Origin: Roseicitreum antarcticum
GTDB taxonomy: Bacteria; Pseudomonadota; Alphaproteobacteria; Rhodobacterales; Rhodobacteraceae
Reading direction: 5' to 3'
Assembly (NCBI RefSeq): GCF_014681765.1
Contig: NZ_CP061498.1
Coordinates: forward strand, 558,001-622,000
Length of the DNA stretch: 64,000 bases
Shown: positions 27,336 through 36,900 of the stretch, piece by piece
Layout: each line of letters starts with the position of its first letter
How positions within the stretch are numbered: position 1 is the first letter of the stretch
Notes under the pieces: model-generated
Seen by the model: the letters and a program-made list of their open reading frames with translations, nothing else
Database searches by the model: none
What the model was told of the DNA's origin: nothing
Made by a program: the position numbers and the translations under genes

Positions 27336-29867
27336 ATGTTGAGCAGGTTCTGCGCTGCCGCGCTGATCTTGCTTGCCGTGGTGTTGGGCGTGGCGCCCGG
27401 GGCTTACGCGCCCGCAGCCCATGCGCAGACCGTCGCCGAGACCGCACCTGATTATGCCCGGTGGGAACGGCTGGCAACGCAGGTTGAGGACGCAATCGAA
27501 GACCCGCGTGTCGCGGATGGCGAGCTCGATACCCTGCGCGGACAGGTCGTGGACGCGCGGGCCCGGTTCCTCGCGGCGCAAGATGCCAACCGTGCGCGGA
27601 TCGACACGCTGCGCAGCCAGATCGAGGTGCTGGGTCCGCCGCCCGCCGAGGGTGGGACCGAAGTGGCCGAGATCGCCACGAGGCGGACCGAGTTGAACGA
27701 GCAGTTGTCGCGCCTGCAGGTTCCCGGGCTGGCGGCGGAAGAAGCGTTTCGCCGTGCAGATGGCCTTGTGAGCCAGATCGACCAGGTGCTGCGCGACCGG
27801 CAGGCCGACGCGCTGATGACGCTGGTACCCTCGCCACTGAACCCGGCCAACTGGCAATCCGGGTTGAACACTTTGTTCAGTTCTTTCGTGGCCATCCTGG
27901 GCGAAGTGCAGAACAACTGGGCCGAACCCCGGCTGCGCACAGAGTTTCAGGCCAATTTACCGGTCATACTGGCGTATCTGCTGTTCGCGGGGGTCCTGCT
28001 GACGCGGGGGCGGCGCTGGATGGAGCAGTTGACGGAACGCTTGCTCAACGCCTCGACCACGTTGCGCGGGCGCAATGTGTGGGCGTTGATCGTGTCGCTC
28101 GGCCAGATCGTCCTGCCGCTGGCCGGCGTGCTGGCGCTGGCCGAGGCGGTGAAGGCGACCTCGATGACCGCGCTGACTGGCGAAGAGATTCTAGACGCCT
28201 TGCCTGAGGCGGGTTTCGTCGTGCTGGCCGCGCGCTGGCTCGGGGGGCAGATCTTCCCGGCGGCGGGCGCGGCCTATGCGCCGCTGAACCTTTCGCTCGA
28301 ACGGCGTCGCGAGGGGCGGCTGCACAGCCTGCTGATCGGTGTTGTGCTGGCGCTCGATGTGCTGCGCGTGCCGCTGACCGCGCCCGACCTTCAGCCGCCC
28401 GGCGCCAATGCGATGATTTCATTTCCGCTGATCGTGGTTGCCGGGCTGCTGGCGTTGCGCATCGGCCAACTGCTGCGCCTGCATGCCGAGGCCCGGCCGC
28501 AGCCAGACCCCGGTCTGTCATTCTTTGACCGGATGATGGGGATCGTTGGGCGCCTCGCGATGGTGCTGGGCGTGCTGGCAGGCGTTCTGGCTGCCGTCGG
28601 CTATGTCCCGGCGGCCGAGGCGGTCGTTTACCCGGCGGTGATGTCGCTGGGTCTTATCGGTGTTCTGGTGCTGGCGCAGCGGCTGGTGTCGGATATCTAC
28701 GGCATGATTACCGGCACCGGGGCCGATGCGAATGAGGCTTTGGTGCCCGCGCTTGTCGGACTGGCGCTGGTGGTGGTCTCGGTGCCGGCTTTCGCGCTGG
28801 TCTGGGGCGTGCGCGTAACCCAACTGCGCGAGGTCTGGCAAAGCATCGCAGAAGGCTTCAGCATCGGCGGCACGCGCATATCCCCCTCCAATCTGCTGAC
28901 CTTCTTCATCGTCTTCGTGTTGGGCTATACGGTCACGCGGCTCATTCAGGGGGGATTGGGCACCTCGGTTCTGCCGAAAACAAGGATCGAGAAGGGCGGG
29001 CAGAAGGCCATCGTGTCCGGCGTGGGCTATTTGGGGGTGTTTCTGGCAGGGATCACTGCCTTTGCCACCGCGGGCATCGACTTGTCGGCGCTGGCGCTGG
29101 TGGCGGGCGCGCTGTCGGTCGGGATCGGGTTCGGTCTGCAAAACATCGTATCGAACTTTGTCTCGGGGATCATCTTGCTGATCGAACGCCCGGTGTCGGA
29201 AGGGGACTGGATTGAAGTCGGCGGTACGATGGGGGTGGTGCGCTCTATCTCAGTCCGCTCTACCGTCGTCGAGACCTTTGACCGCACCGATGTGATCGTG
29301 CCGAATGCCGATCTGATTTCGGGCACGGTGACCAATTGGACGCGCTATAACAACACAGGGCGGCTGATCGTGCCGGTGGGCGTGGCCTATGGGTCTGACA
29401 CCAGGCGGATAGAGGCGATCTTGAATGAGATCGCCGAGGCGCAGCCGCTGGCCGTGGTCGACCCCGCGCCCGCCATCCTTTTCATGGGCTTTGGCGCGGA
29501 TAGTCTGAATTTCGAAATACGGCTGATCCTAAGCGATGTGGCATTCAAACTGGCGGTCATGTCCGACATGAACCACGAAATCGCCCGCCGCTTTCAAGAA
29601 GAGGGGATCGAGATTCCCTTCGCGCAACGCGACATCTGGTTGCGCAACCCCGAGGCGCTGCGCGCCACACCGCATCCTGCGCCGACACCCGAACGGCCCG
29701 CGCCGCCCTCCATCCCGCCCCATGAACCGCAAGAACCGGGTAGGCCCGCCCCACCACCGCGCCGCATCGATCCGGTGATGGGCAGCCGTGCCGACCTGTC
29801 GGACGCGAAGCTGCCCGATCTGGGGTCGGATGACGGGGCGGGCAGTGGCGGCGGCGACGGCCGCTGA
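27336..29867 (+). CDS. Large mechanosensitive ion channel (DUF3772 + MscS)
   Basis: 843 residues. A signal peptide ends near AHAQ (about residue 31), followed by a periplasmic helical region of about 150 residues (DUF3772 type, with coiled-coil character). A multi-helix membrane part leads to the MscS pore and beta domain: GIGFGLQNIVSNFVSGIILLIERPVSEGDWIEVGGTMG near residues 600-640, then VIVPNADLISGTVTNWT. The final 80 residues are Pro-rich and likely disordered. It resembles the MscK/MscM group that opens under hypo-osmotic stress. It starts one base after the cysK stop. Confidence 0.9.
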   Translation: MLSRFCAAALILLAVVLGVAPGAYAPAAHAQTVAETAPDYARWERLATQVEDAIEDPRVADGELDTLRGQVVDARARFLAAQDANRARIDTLRSQIEVLGPPPAEGGTEVAEIATRRTELNEQLSRLQVPGLAAEEAFRRADGLVSQIDQVLRDRQADALMTLVPSPLNPANWQSGLNTLFSSFVAILGEVQNNWAEPRLRTEFQANLPVILAYLLFAGVLLTRGRRWMEQLTERLLNASTTLRGRNVWALIVSLGQIVLPLAGVLALAEAVKATSMTALTGEEILDALPEAGFVVLAARWLGGQIFPAAGAAYAPLNLSLERRREGRLHSLLIGVVLALDVLRVPLTAPDLQPPGANAMISFPLIVVAGLLALRIGQLLRLHAEARPQPDPGLSFFDRMMGIVGRLAMVLGVLAGVLAAVGYVPAAEAVVYPAVMSLGLIGVLVLAQRLVSDIYGMITGTGADANEALVPALVGLALVVVSVPAFALVWGVRVTQLREVWQSIAEGFSIGGTRISPSNLLTFFIVFVLGYTVTRLIQGGLGTSVLPKTRIEKGGQKAIVSGVGYLGVFLAGITAFATAGIDLSALALVAGALSVGIGFGLQNIVSNFVSGIILLIERPVSEGDWIEVGGTMGVVRSISVRSTVVETFDRTDVIVPNADLISGTVTNWTRYNNTGRLIVPVGVAYGSDTRRIEAILNEIAEAQPLAVVDPAPAILFMGFGADSLNFEIRLILSDVAFKLAVMSDMNHEIARRFQEEGIEIPFAQRDIWLRNPEALRATPHPAPTPERPAPPSIPPHEPQEPGRPAPPPRRIDPVMGSRADLSDAKLPDLGSDDGAGSGGGDGR

Positions 29868-29944
29868 GGCTGGGCTTGCCCTATCAGGGTTGTCCATGAT
29901 TCACGCCGGGGTGCCGCAATCCGCGCTGCGCTAAATACACCTGA

Positions 29945-29980
29945 ACACGGGCGACCACGCATCAGGCTTGGCGCCCGTGT
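29945..29980. terminator. Perfect 9-bp inverted repeat between convergent genes
   Basis: ACACGGGCG (29945-29953) pairs with CGCCCGTGT (29972-29980) around an 18-base loop. It lies between the ends of the converging mechanosensitive channel and ppk2 genes. No T run follows, so efficient intrinsic termination is doubtful; it could protect both 3' ends. Confidence 0.4.
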
Positions 29981-30007
29981 CCGTCGGTATGGCTCCCCGC
30001 GCTATGC

Positions 30008-30898
30008 TCAGTCGTTTTGCCAAAGCGCGGGCCCGCCACAGATCGCAGTGTCGACCCCGCGTGGCAGTTTGTCAGGGCGGCCCGGATAGGGAATGTCGCC
30101 CAGTACATGCCGGATCACTGCAAGGCGGGTGCGGTATTTATCCTCGGCGCGGATCACGGTCCAGGGCGCGTCGTCATGGTGGCTGCGGGTCAGCGTCTCG
30201 TGGATCGCGTTGGAATAGGCATCCCATTTTGACAGGCCGCCAACGTCAATGGACGACAGCTTCCACTGCTTCAGCACGTCGCGTTCCCGCGCCAGCATCC
30301 GGCGCAGCTGTTCCGCCTGCCCGATGTTAAGCCAGAACTTCACAAGCCGGATGCCATCTTGCGCCAGCATTGTCTCGAACTGACGCACCTGGCGGAAGAA
30401 CAATTCGCGCTGCGCAGGCGTGCAGAAGCCGAAAACATGCTCGACCACGCCACGGTTGTACCAGGATCGGTCGAAGATCACCATTTCGCCCGCGGCAGGC
30501 AGGCGTTCGATATAGCGTTGGAAATACCATTGCGTTTGCTGCCGGTCGGTGGGCTTCGGCAGCGCTTCTACCCGGGCGATGCGCGGGTTGAGCGGTTCGG
30601 TCAGCCGCCGGATCGCGCCCCCCTTGCCTGCGGTATCGCGCCCCTCGAACACCAGAACCATTCGGTTGCCCGATGCCGCCAGCCAGTGTTGCAGCTTCAC
30701 CAGTTCGACTTGCAGCGCTTTCAGTTCGTCTTGATACGCGTTCTTTTCCATCCAGCGGTCATAGGGGTAGCTGTCAGACAGGATGTCGCGTTTCGACGCA
30801 TTTTCGACCGCCTTGCGCACCGCTTTGGGGGCTTCGTTTTCATAAAACTGGCTGATCGCCCCGTCGAACGGGATTTCGGGCAGCGGCAGGATGGTCAT
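30008..30898 (-). CDS. ppk2: Polyphosphate kinase 2
   Basis: Transfers phosphate between polyphosphate and nucleoside diphosphates in the cytoplasm. It is a single-domain PPK2 of 296 residues. The Walker A motif GRDTAGKGG is at about residues 86-94, Walker B is in MVIFDRSWYNRGVVEHVFGF, and PLNPRIARVEALPKPTDRQQTQWYFQRYIERLP is the usual lid region. The ATG chosen (MTILPLPEIPF) has an AAAGGA site upstream. Whether it favours ATP or GTP, and synthesis or use of polyphosphate, cannot be decided from sequence. Confidence 0.92.
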   Translation of the reverse strand: MTILPLPEIPFDGAISQFYENEAPKAVRKAVENASKRDILSDSYPYDRWMEKNAYQDELKALQVELVKLQHWLAASGNRMVLVFEGRDTAGKGGAIRRLTEPLNPRIARVEALPKPTDRQQTQWYFQRYIERLPAAGEMVIFDRSWYNRGVVEHVFGFCTPAQRELFFRQVRQFETMLAQDGIRLVKFWLNIGQAEQLRRMLARERDVLKQWKLSSIDVGGLSKWDAYSNAIHETLTRSHHDDAPWTVIRAEDKYRTRLAVIRHVLGDIPYPGRPDKLPRGVDTAICGGPALWQND

Positions 30899-31194
30899 GG
30901 CGGTCCTTTCACGGTGGAGCACACACCAAACCCCGGATTGCGGCGCGGTTCAAGGGGCGGCGTCAAAGGACCAACATGCAGGCATCTGGCAACGTACTGT
31001 GCATATCACACGGCATGATTGCCTGTTTGTCTCCGGGCGGTAGATTGCGGCCAAAAGGCAGTTAGGACACATGCGCAGGCGTCGAGTTTCTGGCGGTGTG
31101 TCCTGAGTTTCAGCGATAGGGCGCAATTGGCCTTTCGGTCCGCCTGTGCACGGGGTTGGACGCGACGCGCGCGCAAACGCGGCCTAGTTTACTC

Positions 31195-31267
31195 TGCGCG
31201 CGCAGCCGCTGGCGACTTTAACGTGCGCGCGCAGCCGCTGGCGACTTTAACGTGCGCGCGCAGCCGC
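31195..31267. repeat. 29-bp direct repeat, 2.5 copies, spanning the hydrolase stop codon
   Basis: Two identical 29-bp units (31195-31223 and 31224-31252) are followed by 15 matching bases. Each unit ends with the last codons and TAA of the alpha/beta-hydrolase gene read on the minus strand, so the gene's 3' end has been duplicated downstream of itself. Only the first-met stop is used. Confidence 0.9.
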
Positions 31268-32206
31268 GCGACGGATCGCGGCGACAACCGCTTCCGGATC
31301 GGCGTGGTGCGGCATATGGCCGATGCCGTCCAGCACCGTCAGGTTGGCGCTGTCCACATCTGCCGCCAGTCGCTGTGAATGAATCGACAAGCCCACCGTG
31401 GTGTCAGCGTCGCCATGTACCATCTCGATCGGCAAGGTAAGGTCGGGATATTCCGGCGCCATGCGTTCCAGATAGGGTTTCAGACCGTTAACCTGTTCCG
31501 AATTGGTGTTGAACTGCCCGCGCCGCATGGCAAGCCCGACTCCCACATGTTCGACATAGCCGGGCGGGGCGGATTGCGGCGCAAATATCCCACGTGCGAC
31601 CGATTCTGCCTGCGCCTGGGTGGCGAAGGCCGCGATCATGGGGGCTACGGTATGGCGGCCTATGGCGGTGTCGGTGAAGGAATAGAGCGCGCCCAACCCC
31701 CCGTCCCACGGGTAAGAAGCCGCAGCCAGAAGCACAAGCGCCGACACCTCGGATGGTGCGCGCAGCGCCCAGGCCAGCGCGACCGCGCCGCCATAGGAAT
31801 GGCCCAGAATGATGGGCTGGCGCACGCCCAGTTGGCGCGCGGCATCGCGCAGCGCATCAGCCTGCGCGACAGGGCTGACCGTCGCCGGGCCCAGATCGTC
31901 GGAATAGCCCATACCCGGGCGGTCGAACGCGATGACGCGGAAATCCCGCTCCAGCCGGCCGACCAGATCGAAGGTGAAATCGCGCAGGTTGCCGCTGGCA
32001 CCGTGGATCAGCACCAGATCGGGGCCGCTGCCGCTGACCGTCGCATGCACGCGCCGTCCCGCCGTTTCGATGAACTGCCCGCTGGGAGGATGCATCGCTT
32101 CCCATGCGGTCTCGCGCCGGGTTGCACGGTTATCCACAGCGGCGGCGCAGCCTGCCAGAAACAACGCTGCGGCAGCAAGGCCATAGCCTGCGGTGCGCCG
32201 CTTCAT
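31247..32206 (-). CDS. Alpha/beta-hydrolase lipoprotein
   Basis: 319 residues. A lipoprotein signal with lipobox FLAGC places the mature protein at Cys20, so it is membrane-anchored in the periplasm or outer membrane. The hydrolase core is complete: VLIHGASG (oxyanion region), GHSYGG (nucleophile Ser), HGDADTTV (Asp) and GIGHMPHH (His). The substrate is unknown; esters or haloalkanes are typical of such proteins. The C-terminus is Ala/Arg-rich and ends inside a 29-bp repeat. It is a single gene between ppk2 and metA with no clear partner. Confidence 0.82.
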   Translation of the reverse strand: MKRRTAGYGLAAAALFLAGCAAAVDNRATRRETAWEAMHPPSGQFIETAGRRVHATVSGSGPDLVLIHGASGNLRDFTFDLVGRLERDFRVIAFDRPGMGYSDDLGPATVSPVAQADALRDAARQLGVRQPIILGHSYGGAVALAWALRAPSEVSALVLLAAASYPWDGGLGALYSFTDTAIGRHTVAPMIAAFATQAQAESVARGIFAPQSAPPGYVEHVGVGLAMRRGQFNTNSEQVNGLKPYLERMAPEYPDLTLPIEMVHGDADTTVGLSIHSQRLAADVDSANLTVLDGIGHMPHHADPEAVVAAIRRAAARAR

Positions 32207-32284
32207 GTGAAGCCCGGCGCGCTATGCGCCCCGGCGGCACCCTGGCGGACCGACAAACCGCCCGTCATCGCGCTTTTGCGGCGA

Positions 32285-33202
32285 TCATTTGCCGATCTGG
32301 GTAAGGTCATAAGGCGTGCTCTGGTAAATCTCATTTATCCAGTTGCCATATAACAGATGCGCGTGACTGCGCCAGCGGTTGAGCGGCACCCTCGCGGGAT
32401 CGTCATCAGGGTAGTAGTTGCACGGCACCTTGACCGGCTTGCCGGAGGCGACATCGCGGTCGTATTCCTCTTTCAGCGTCGTGCTGTCGTATTCGAAATG
32501 GTTGAAGACATAAAGCGCGCGATGCGATGGGTCCTCGATCAGGCACGGCCCTGTCTGGTCGCTGCCCAGAAGGGTTGTCAGCCCGGGGGCGGCCTCGATC
32601 TCGGCCTGCCGCATTTCGGTCCAGCGGCTGACCGGGATCAGCAGATCATCCGAGAAACCCCGCAGATAGGGCGAGGCCGGGGCAAGGTTTTGATGCCTGA
32701 AACAGCCAAACGCCTTTGCGTCCAGAAGGTGCTTGCGCACCCCGTGGAAGTGATAGGCCATCGCCATGCCGCCCCAGCAAACGCCGAAGGTGGAATGCAC
32801 ATGGGTCTGGGTCCAGTCGAAGACCTGACGCAATTCATCCCAATAGGTCACATCGGTGAAGGGCAGATGTTCGATCGGCGCGCCGGTGATGATGAGACCG
32901 TCGAAATATTCGTCCTGCATCTCGGCAAAAGGGTGGTAGAATTCCGTCATGTGTTCGGCGGCGGTGTTGCGCGTCTCATGTTCGGTCATGCGGATCAGCG
33001 ACAGGTTGATCTGCAAAGGCGTCGCGCCGATCAGCCGGGCAAATTGTGTCTCGGTCTGTATTTTCTTTGGCATCAGGTTCAGCAGCGCGATGCGCAGGGG
33101 CCGGATGTCTTGCCGCGCGGCCTTGTCATCAGCCATGACCATAACGCCCTCGGTGTTCAGGACATCATAGGCGGGCAGGGTGGCGGGCAGGGTGATGGGC
33201 AT
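32285..33202 (-). CDS. metA: Homoserine O-acetyltransferase, MetA type
   Basis: Acylates homoserine for methionine synthesis. It is 305 residues with catalytic Cys142 (FGVCWGG), His235 and Glu237 (NHFEYDS). Position 111, which sets acyl-CoA preference in this family, is Glu ([10 protein letters not shown]). Glu here marks acetyl-CoA users while Gly marks succinyl-CoA users, so the enzyme should make O-acetylhomoserine in spite of the common succinyltransferase label. Its upstream 78-bp gap shows no SAM riboswitch that I can recognise. Confidence 0.92.
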   Translation of the reverse strand: MPITLPATLPAYDVLNTEGVMVMADDKAARQDIRPLRIALLNLMPKKIQTETQFARLIGATPLQINLSLIRMTEHETRNTAAEHMTEFYHPFAEMQDEYFDGLIITGAPIEHLPFTDVTYWDELRQVFDWTQTHVHSTFGVCWGGMAMAYHFHGVRKHLLDAKAFGCFRHQNLAPASPYLRGFSDDLLIPVSRWTEMRQAEIEAAPGLTTLLGSDQTGPCLIEDPSHRALYVFNHFEYDSTTLKEEYDRDVASGKPVKVPCNYYPDDDPARVPLNRWRSHAHLLYGNWINEIYQSTPYDLTQIGK

Positions 33203-33280
33203 GGCGGTAACCTGATGTAATTTCAGTCAGAACGGGACGCCGGGCGGCGCTTCGGCGCTTTGGTGGTCGGGTGGTTTGTA

Positions 33281-34141
33281 CTACAGGGCGGCAATTAACA
33301 GCGCGTTGAAATCCTGGGGGCTTTGCACGTGCATTACGTCTTCGGCGCGCACGCGGATGCCCCAGTTCTCGGCCATCGCGCGGTAGCGCGGCTGCCGGTG
33401 GGCCAGCGCGCGTGCGTAGGTCCAGCGCACGAAATGGTCAGGGTCCACGCTGTCCTCGGTCACGGCATACTCGGCCAGGTAAGCGTCCCAGGCGGGCAGC
33501 AGGAAATCGGGGTGATAATACATCGGCTTTGGCGCGCGGTCGAAGCGGCGGATCAGCTCGGCCGTGTGCGCGTCAGAGCCTTCGATCCAGACCGGCAGCA
33601 TATGGGCGGCGAGCGTGGTCATCAGCGGGTCGTCATGGTCATCAGGGTCGATCACCTCGCAGATCGAGCCGCCGGTATCGCAAATGAAATTCTGATAGCC
33701 ATAGATGTCGAGCGCCCTGTCGATGAAGGGCACGGCATCTTGCAGCGCGGCGGTTTCGGCCCCGTGGTGCTGGCGTTGGCGGCGTATGTACTCGGCAAAC
33801 GGCAGGCCCCCGCGCGTGGGATCGCCGGGCTTGCCGAGGTAGGTGGACAGTGGGGCGAGGTTATCAAACGTGATGTTCGACGCAATATAGACACTGTCGG
33901 TCATCAGAAGGTCACGCAACAGCGGCACGCGCATTGCCTCACGCTTGAAGTTATCGGCGATATGTTCGCCCATGTAGCGTGTACCGATGCGGTAATCGAC
34001 CGAGTAGTGGAACCATTCCCCGGTGCCGCGCAGCATGCTGGCCAGATGGGTCTTGCCCAGCCCCGACATGCCAAACAGCATAACCCGTCGGATGGGCGCA
34101 TCGGGCGAATTGGGGGCAGCGGGGTGGCGCATGATCGGCAT
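33281..34141 (-). CDS. P-loop ATPase of unknown role
   Basis: 286 residues. A Walker A motif sits in VMLFGMSGLGKTHLA (about residues 20-34). A segment FICDTGGSICEVIDPDDHDDP may hold the acidic Walker B or switch residues. The rest has long polar helices and no membrane segment. It looks like a nucleoside/nucleotide-kinase-like or small ATPase fold with a conserved WTYARALAHRQPRYRAMAENWG C-terminal block. I cannot name a substrate. It precedes metA on the same strand by 78 bp, but no functional tie is evident. A second ATG lies 9 bases in. Confidence 0.65.
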   Translation of the reverse strand: MPIMRHPAAPNSPDAPIRRVMLFGMSGLGKTHLASMLRGTGEWFHYSVDYRIGTRYMGEHIADNFKREAMRVPLLRDLLMTDSVYIASNITFDNLAPLSTYLGKPGDPTRGGLPFAEYIRRQRQHHGAETAALQDAVPFIDRALDIYGYQNFICDTGGSICEVIDPDDHDDPLMTTLAAHMLPVWIEGSDAHTAELIRRFDRAPKPMYYHPDFLLPAWDAYLAEYAVTEDSVDPDHFVRWTYARALAHRQPRYRAMAENWGIRVRAEDVMHVQSPQDFNALLIAAL

Positions 34142-34247
34142 ACCTTTGGGAACGGGTCTTCAGCATGATGCCTAGCCAGCGCGCGCGTGGGCGTCAATGG
34201 CGTCGGGCAGGGACGGGGATTGGCTGCGTGGAATTGGCGGGGCGGCC

Positions 34248-36713
34248 CTACCCGGGCGGTAGCAGCGTCGTGATCCCCACGGCGCCTGCCCGCGCCAGGT
34301 CAGGGTCCAGCGACATGGGGATGTATTCGCCGCGCCGCCACAGGTTTCCCAGATCGTCATAATGCCGCGACAGCGGATGCCCCGATTGCCCGGTCGACGT
34401 GATGAAGACCGAACTGTCGGGATCGGCAAAGTCATAGACCCCGCGATACCCCGCGCCATGCACGTTCTGGAACGGCTCGGGGTCGCGCCCCGAGGTGACG
34501 CCGCGCATCAGCGTATGATCGCCACCGCTGGTGGATTGGCGGATATTGACGAAATACCGCAGCGCGCGCACATCGCCCAACGCCGTGTGGTCATGCGTGG
34601 CCTGGTGCGCATCGCCCCAGCGCCAGCTTGCTACCGCGCTGCCGTATTTCTCGGTCAGGGTCAGCAGGGCCGCATCGAGCGCGGTCTGCGCGATTTCGGT
34701 GCAGCCCTCGGTGACCGAGGATTGTACCACGTTGCACCAGGCGCCCGCACCGTCAGTGTCGCGGAACACGCGTTCGATAAAGACCGGATCGATGTGGGTA
34801 TACGCATCGGCCAACGGCCCCAGCTCATCGCGGATCAGCCTTAGCTGAAGCTCACGCATCCAGGCGGCATAGATCAATGGCTCTGGCAGGTGTTCGTTCA
34901 TCTCGCCGTTCCAGTCCGCCAGCAATTGCAGTGCGGACTGGCGCAGATGCGCCCGCGTGCCGGTGGGCGCGGCCTCGCCCGAGAACCACAGATCGGCGGC
35001 GACCAGCGGCAGCAGGGTGCGCGCCGCCTGGCTGACGGTATCCAGTTGCGCCTCGATGAAGCTGTCCCGGGTGTGTACCTCGCGCGTTTGCATCAGCCGC
35101 ATCCAGCGTTGAATGCGCTGCGTATCGCCCCAGCGGTAGCTGACGTGCAGCGGAAACGGGCGCTCCAGAATTTTATTGTTGGTATTGCCCAGCAGGCCGC
35201 TGGGGGGCGCAGTGAAGCGCGGGTTCGAGGCATAAGGAAACACCCCCTGCCACTGGTTTTCCGCCAGCCACCCGGCGGATGGCATGCGACCTTCGGTCAG
35301 GTGCGCAACATCGCGGCGCGGCATGTGGCCGATGATTTGCAACGCGATGGTTTCCGCATCCGCCAGCATCAGGTTTTGCGACGGGGCGACATAACCCTCG
35401 GCGGCCACGATCGCCTCATCCACGTTGTCCGACCGCATGATCGCCATGCCCGCGCTCAGCGTCGTGTCCGCGCCGTTCAGCGCGGTCCAGCTTAGCGATG
35501 CCACATGCCCTGGCGGGGTCACCGTGGCCAGGTCGAAATGCGTCCCGGGCAGGACCGGACCGTTGGTGGTCCAGCGCAGGGTGACGGTGACCGGGTCGCT
35601 TTCCTTCACACGGATGATGCTGCGCCGGGTCTCGAACGGGGCCCAGCCGTCGGGTGTGCGGTATTCTTGCGGATTTTCGGGGTTGAGCTGTTCGATGAAC
35701 ACATCCTGATCGTCCATGTAGCTTGACGTCAGGCCCCAGCCCAGCGCGGCGCTCCGCCCCGACAAGATCAGCGGAATCCCGGGGATTGAGCCGCCGATCA
35801 CCCCGCCGCCCGTCAGTTCCACCCGCGCCAGATACCACGGCGAGGGGGCGGTGAGCGTCATGTGCGGGTCATTGGCCAGCAGCGTGCCACCTGCTGCCGC
35901 CCGGTCCGGGGCGGCGGCAAAGCTGTTTGATGCCCCCGCAAAGGCCGGCGCGCGCAGGGGCGACAATGGATCGGCGGCCAATTGCACCGGGATGGCACCG
36001 TCGCGCGGTAGGTTGGGGAAAAGGGCGCCGTATTCGGGCAGCGCTGCGTCGCGGTCACCCGGCGCGTCGGGAAGGATGTCGCGCAGCCGGTCCTCGCTCA
36101 CCTGAAGCGAGGTACGGGCGCGCAGCACTTCATCTTGCGCCTGTGCCGACAATTGCAGCGCCAGCAGTTTGACCAGCGCGATGGAATCAGCCGGGCTCCA
36201 GAGGGAGACCTCGCCGGGGAACAGAAAGAACTCGGGCGCGCCCCGACCGCGTGCGCGCAAGTTGACCTGGTTGATCCAGGCGTTGACGCCGCGCGAATAC
36301 GCCTCCAGCGCGCTGCTGGTCTGGGCATCTTGCGCCGCGACCGAGGTGACGGCCAGCCCGTTCAGGTCCAGCCGCCGCATCAGTTCATCCGTGCGCAAGG
36401 TGCGCGGGCCGAACACCTCGGACAGGCGGCCCTGAACGGTGCGGCGCATCATCGTCATTTGCCAAAGCCGGTCCTGCGCATGGGCATAGCCCAGACCAAA
36501 GAACACGTCATCGTCGCTTTGCCCAAAGATATGCGGCACGTTATGGATGTTGCGCACGATCTCGACCGGCGCGGTGACACCTTGCACGCTGAGGCGCGCG
36601 TCATACTCAGGGACCGATCGGGCGACGAAATAATACACCCCGACCACGCATAACGCGCCCAGTGCCATCAGCCCCAGAACCCCGCGCAGCAGCCATCTGA
36701 AAAGCGTACCCAT
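34248..36713 (-). CDS. Penicillin acylase family protein (Ntn hydrolase)
   Basis: 821 residues. One N-terminal membrane segment or uncleaved signal (residues about 5-31) precedes the alpha part. NVPHIFGQSDDDVFFGLGYAHAQDRLWQM is the family signature. The autocatalytic cleavage site and N-terminal nucleophile lie in AFAGASNSF, with Ser262 as the new N-terminus of the beta chain, followed by LANDPHMTLTAPSPWY and GIPLILSGRSAALGWGLTSSYMDDQDVF. Relatives cleave acyl amides, including beta-lactam side chains and acyl-homoserine lactones. Which applies here cannot be read. It is transcribed toward the P-loop gene and divergent from the dehydrogenase at 36.9 kb. Confidence 0.88.
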   Translation of the reverse strand: MGTLFRWLLRGVLGLMALGALCVVGVYYFVARSVPEYDARLSVQGVTAPVEIVRNIHNVPHIFGQSDDDVFFGLGYAHAQDRLWQMTMMRRTVQGRLSEVFGPRTLRTDELMRRLDLNGLAVTSVAAQDAQTSSALEAYSRGVNAWINQVNLRARGRGAPEFFLFPGEVSLWSPADSIALVKLLALQLSAQAQDEVLRARTSLQVSEDRLRDILPDAPGDRDAALPEYGALFPNLPRDGAIPVQLAADPLSPLRAPAFAGASNSFAAAPDRAAAGGTLLANDPHMTLTAPSPWYLARVELTGGGVIGGSIPGIPLILSGRSAALGWGLTSSYMDDQDVFIEQLNPENPQEYRTPDGWAPFETRRSIIRVKESDPVTVTLRWTTNGPVLPGTHFDLATVTPPGHVASLSWTALNGADTTLSAGMAIMRSDNVDEAIVAAEGYVAPSQNLMLADAETIALQIIGHMPRRDVAHLTEGRMPSAGWLAENQWQGVFPYASNPRFTAPPSGLLGNTNNKILERPFPLHVSYRWGDTQRIQRWMRLMQTREVHTRDSFIEAQLDTVSQAARTLLPLVAADLWFSGEAAPTGTRAHLRQSALQLLADWNGEMNEHLPEPLIYAAWMRELQLRLIRDELGPLADAYTHIDPVFIERVFRDTDGAGAWCNVVQSSVTEGCTEIAQTALDAALLTLTEKYGSAVASWRWGDAHQATHDHTALGDVRALRYFVNIRQSTSGGDHTLMRGVTSGRDPEPFQNVHGAGYRGVYDFADPDSSVFITSTGQSGHPLSRHYDDLGNLWRRGEYIPMSLDPDLARAGAVGITTLLPPG

Positions 36714-36900
36714 GAATCATCCGTTGTTGTGCCGCCGCATGCGGTGGCCCGTGATAGGCCGTGCTGGCCCCCGAAATGTCGTCGTGGCATCTGGCGTCGC
36801 GGGCCGCAATGGTTGCGGTCTTGACCTGCCCTCGTCACACGGTAGGTATGACGAAGCGCCGCAAAGCGCAATTCCATCAACAGATCACATGGAGGCGATC

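Noticed and set aside
31195-31267. Attachment-site or insertion-sequence ends
   Set aside because: The repeats are directly adjacent with no element between them and no integrase or transposase in the window.
32130-32140. Perfect DnaA-box-like TTATCCACA
   Set aside because: A single copy within the hydrolase coding sequence, encoding ordinary residues; no cluster or AT-rich region that would indicate an origin.
33203-33280. Possible SAM-II riboswitch before metA
   Set aside because: This is the usual place in alphaproteobacteria, but the conserved SAM-II core and its pseudoknot sequences are not visible in the 78-bp gap.
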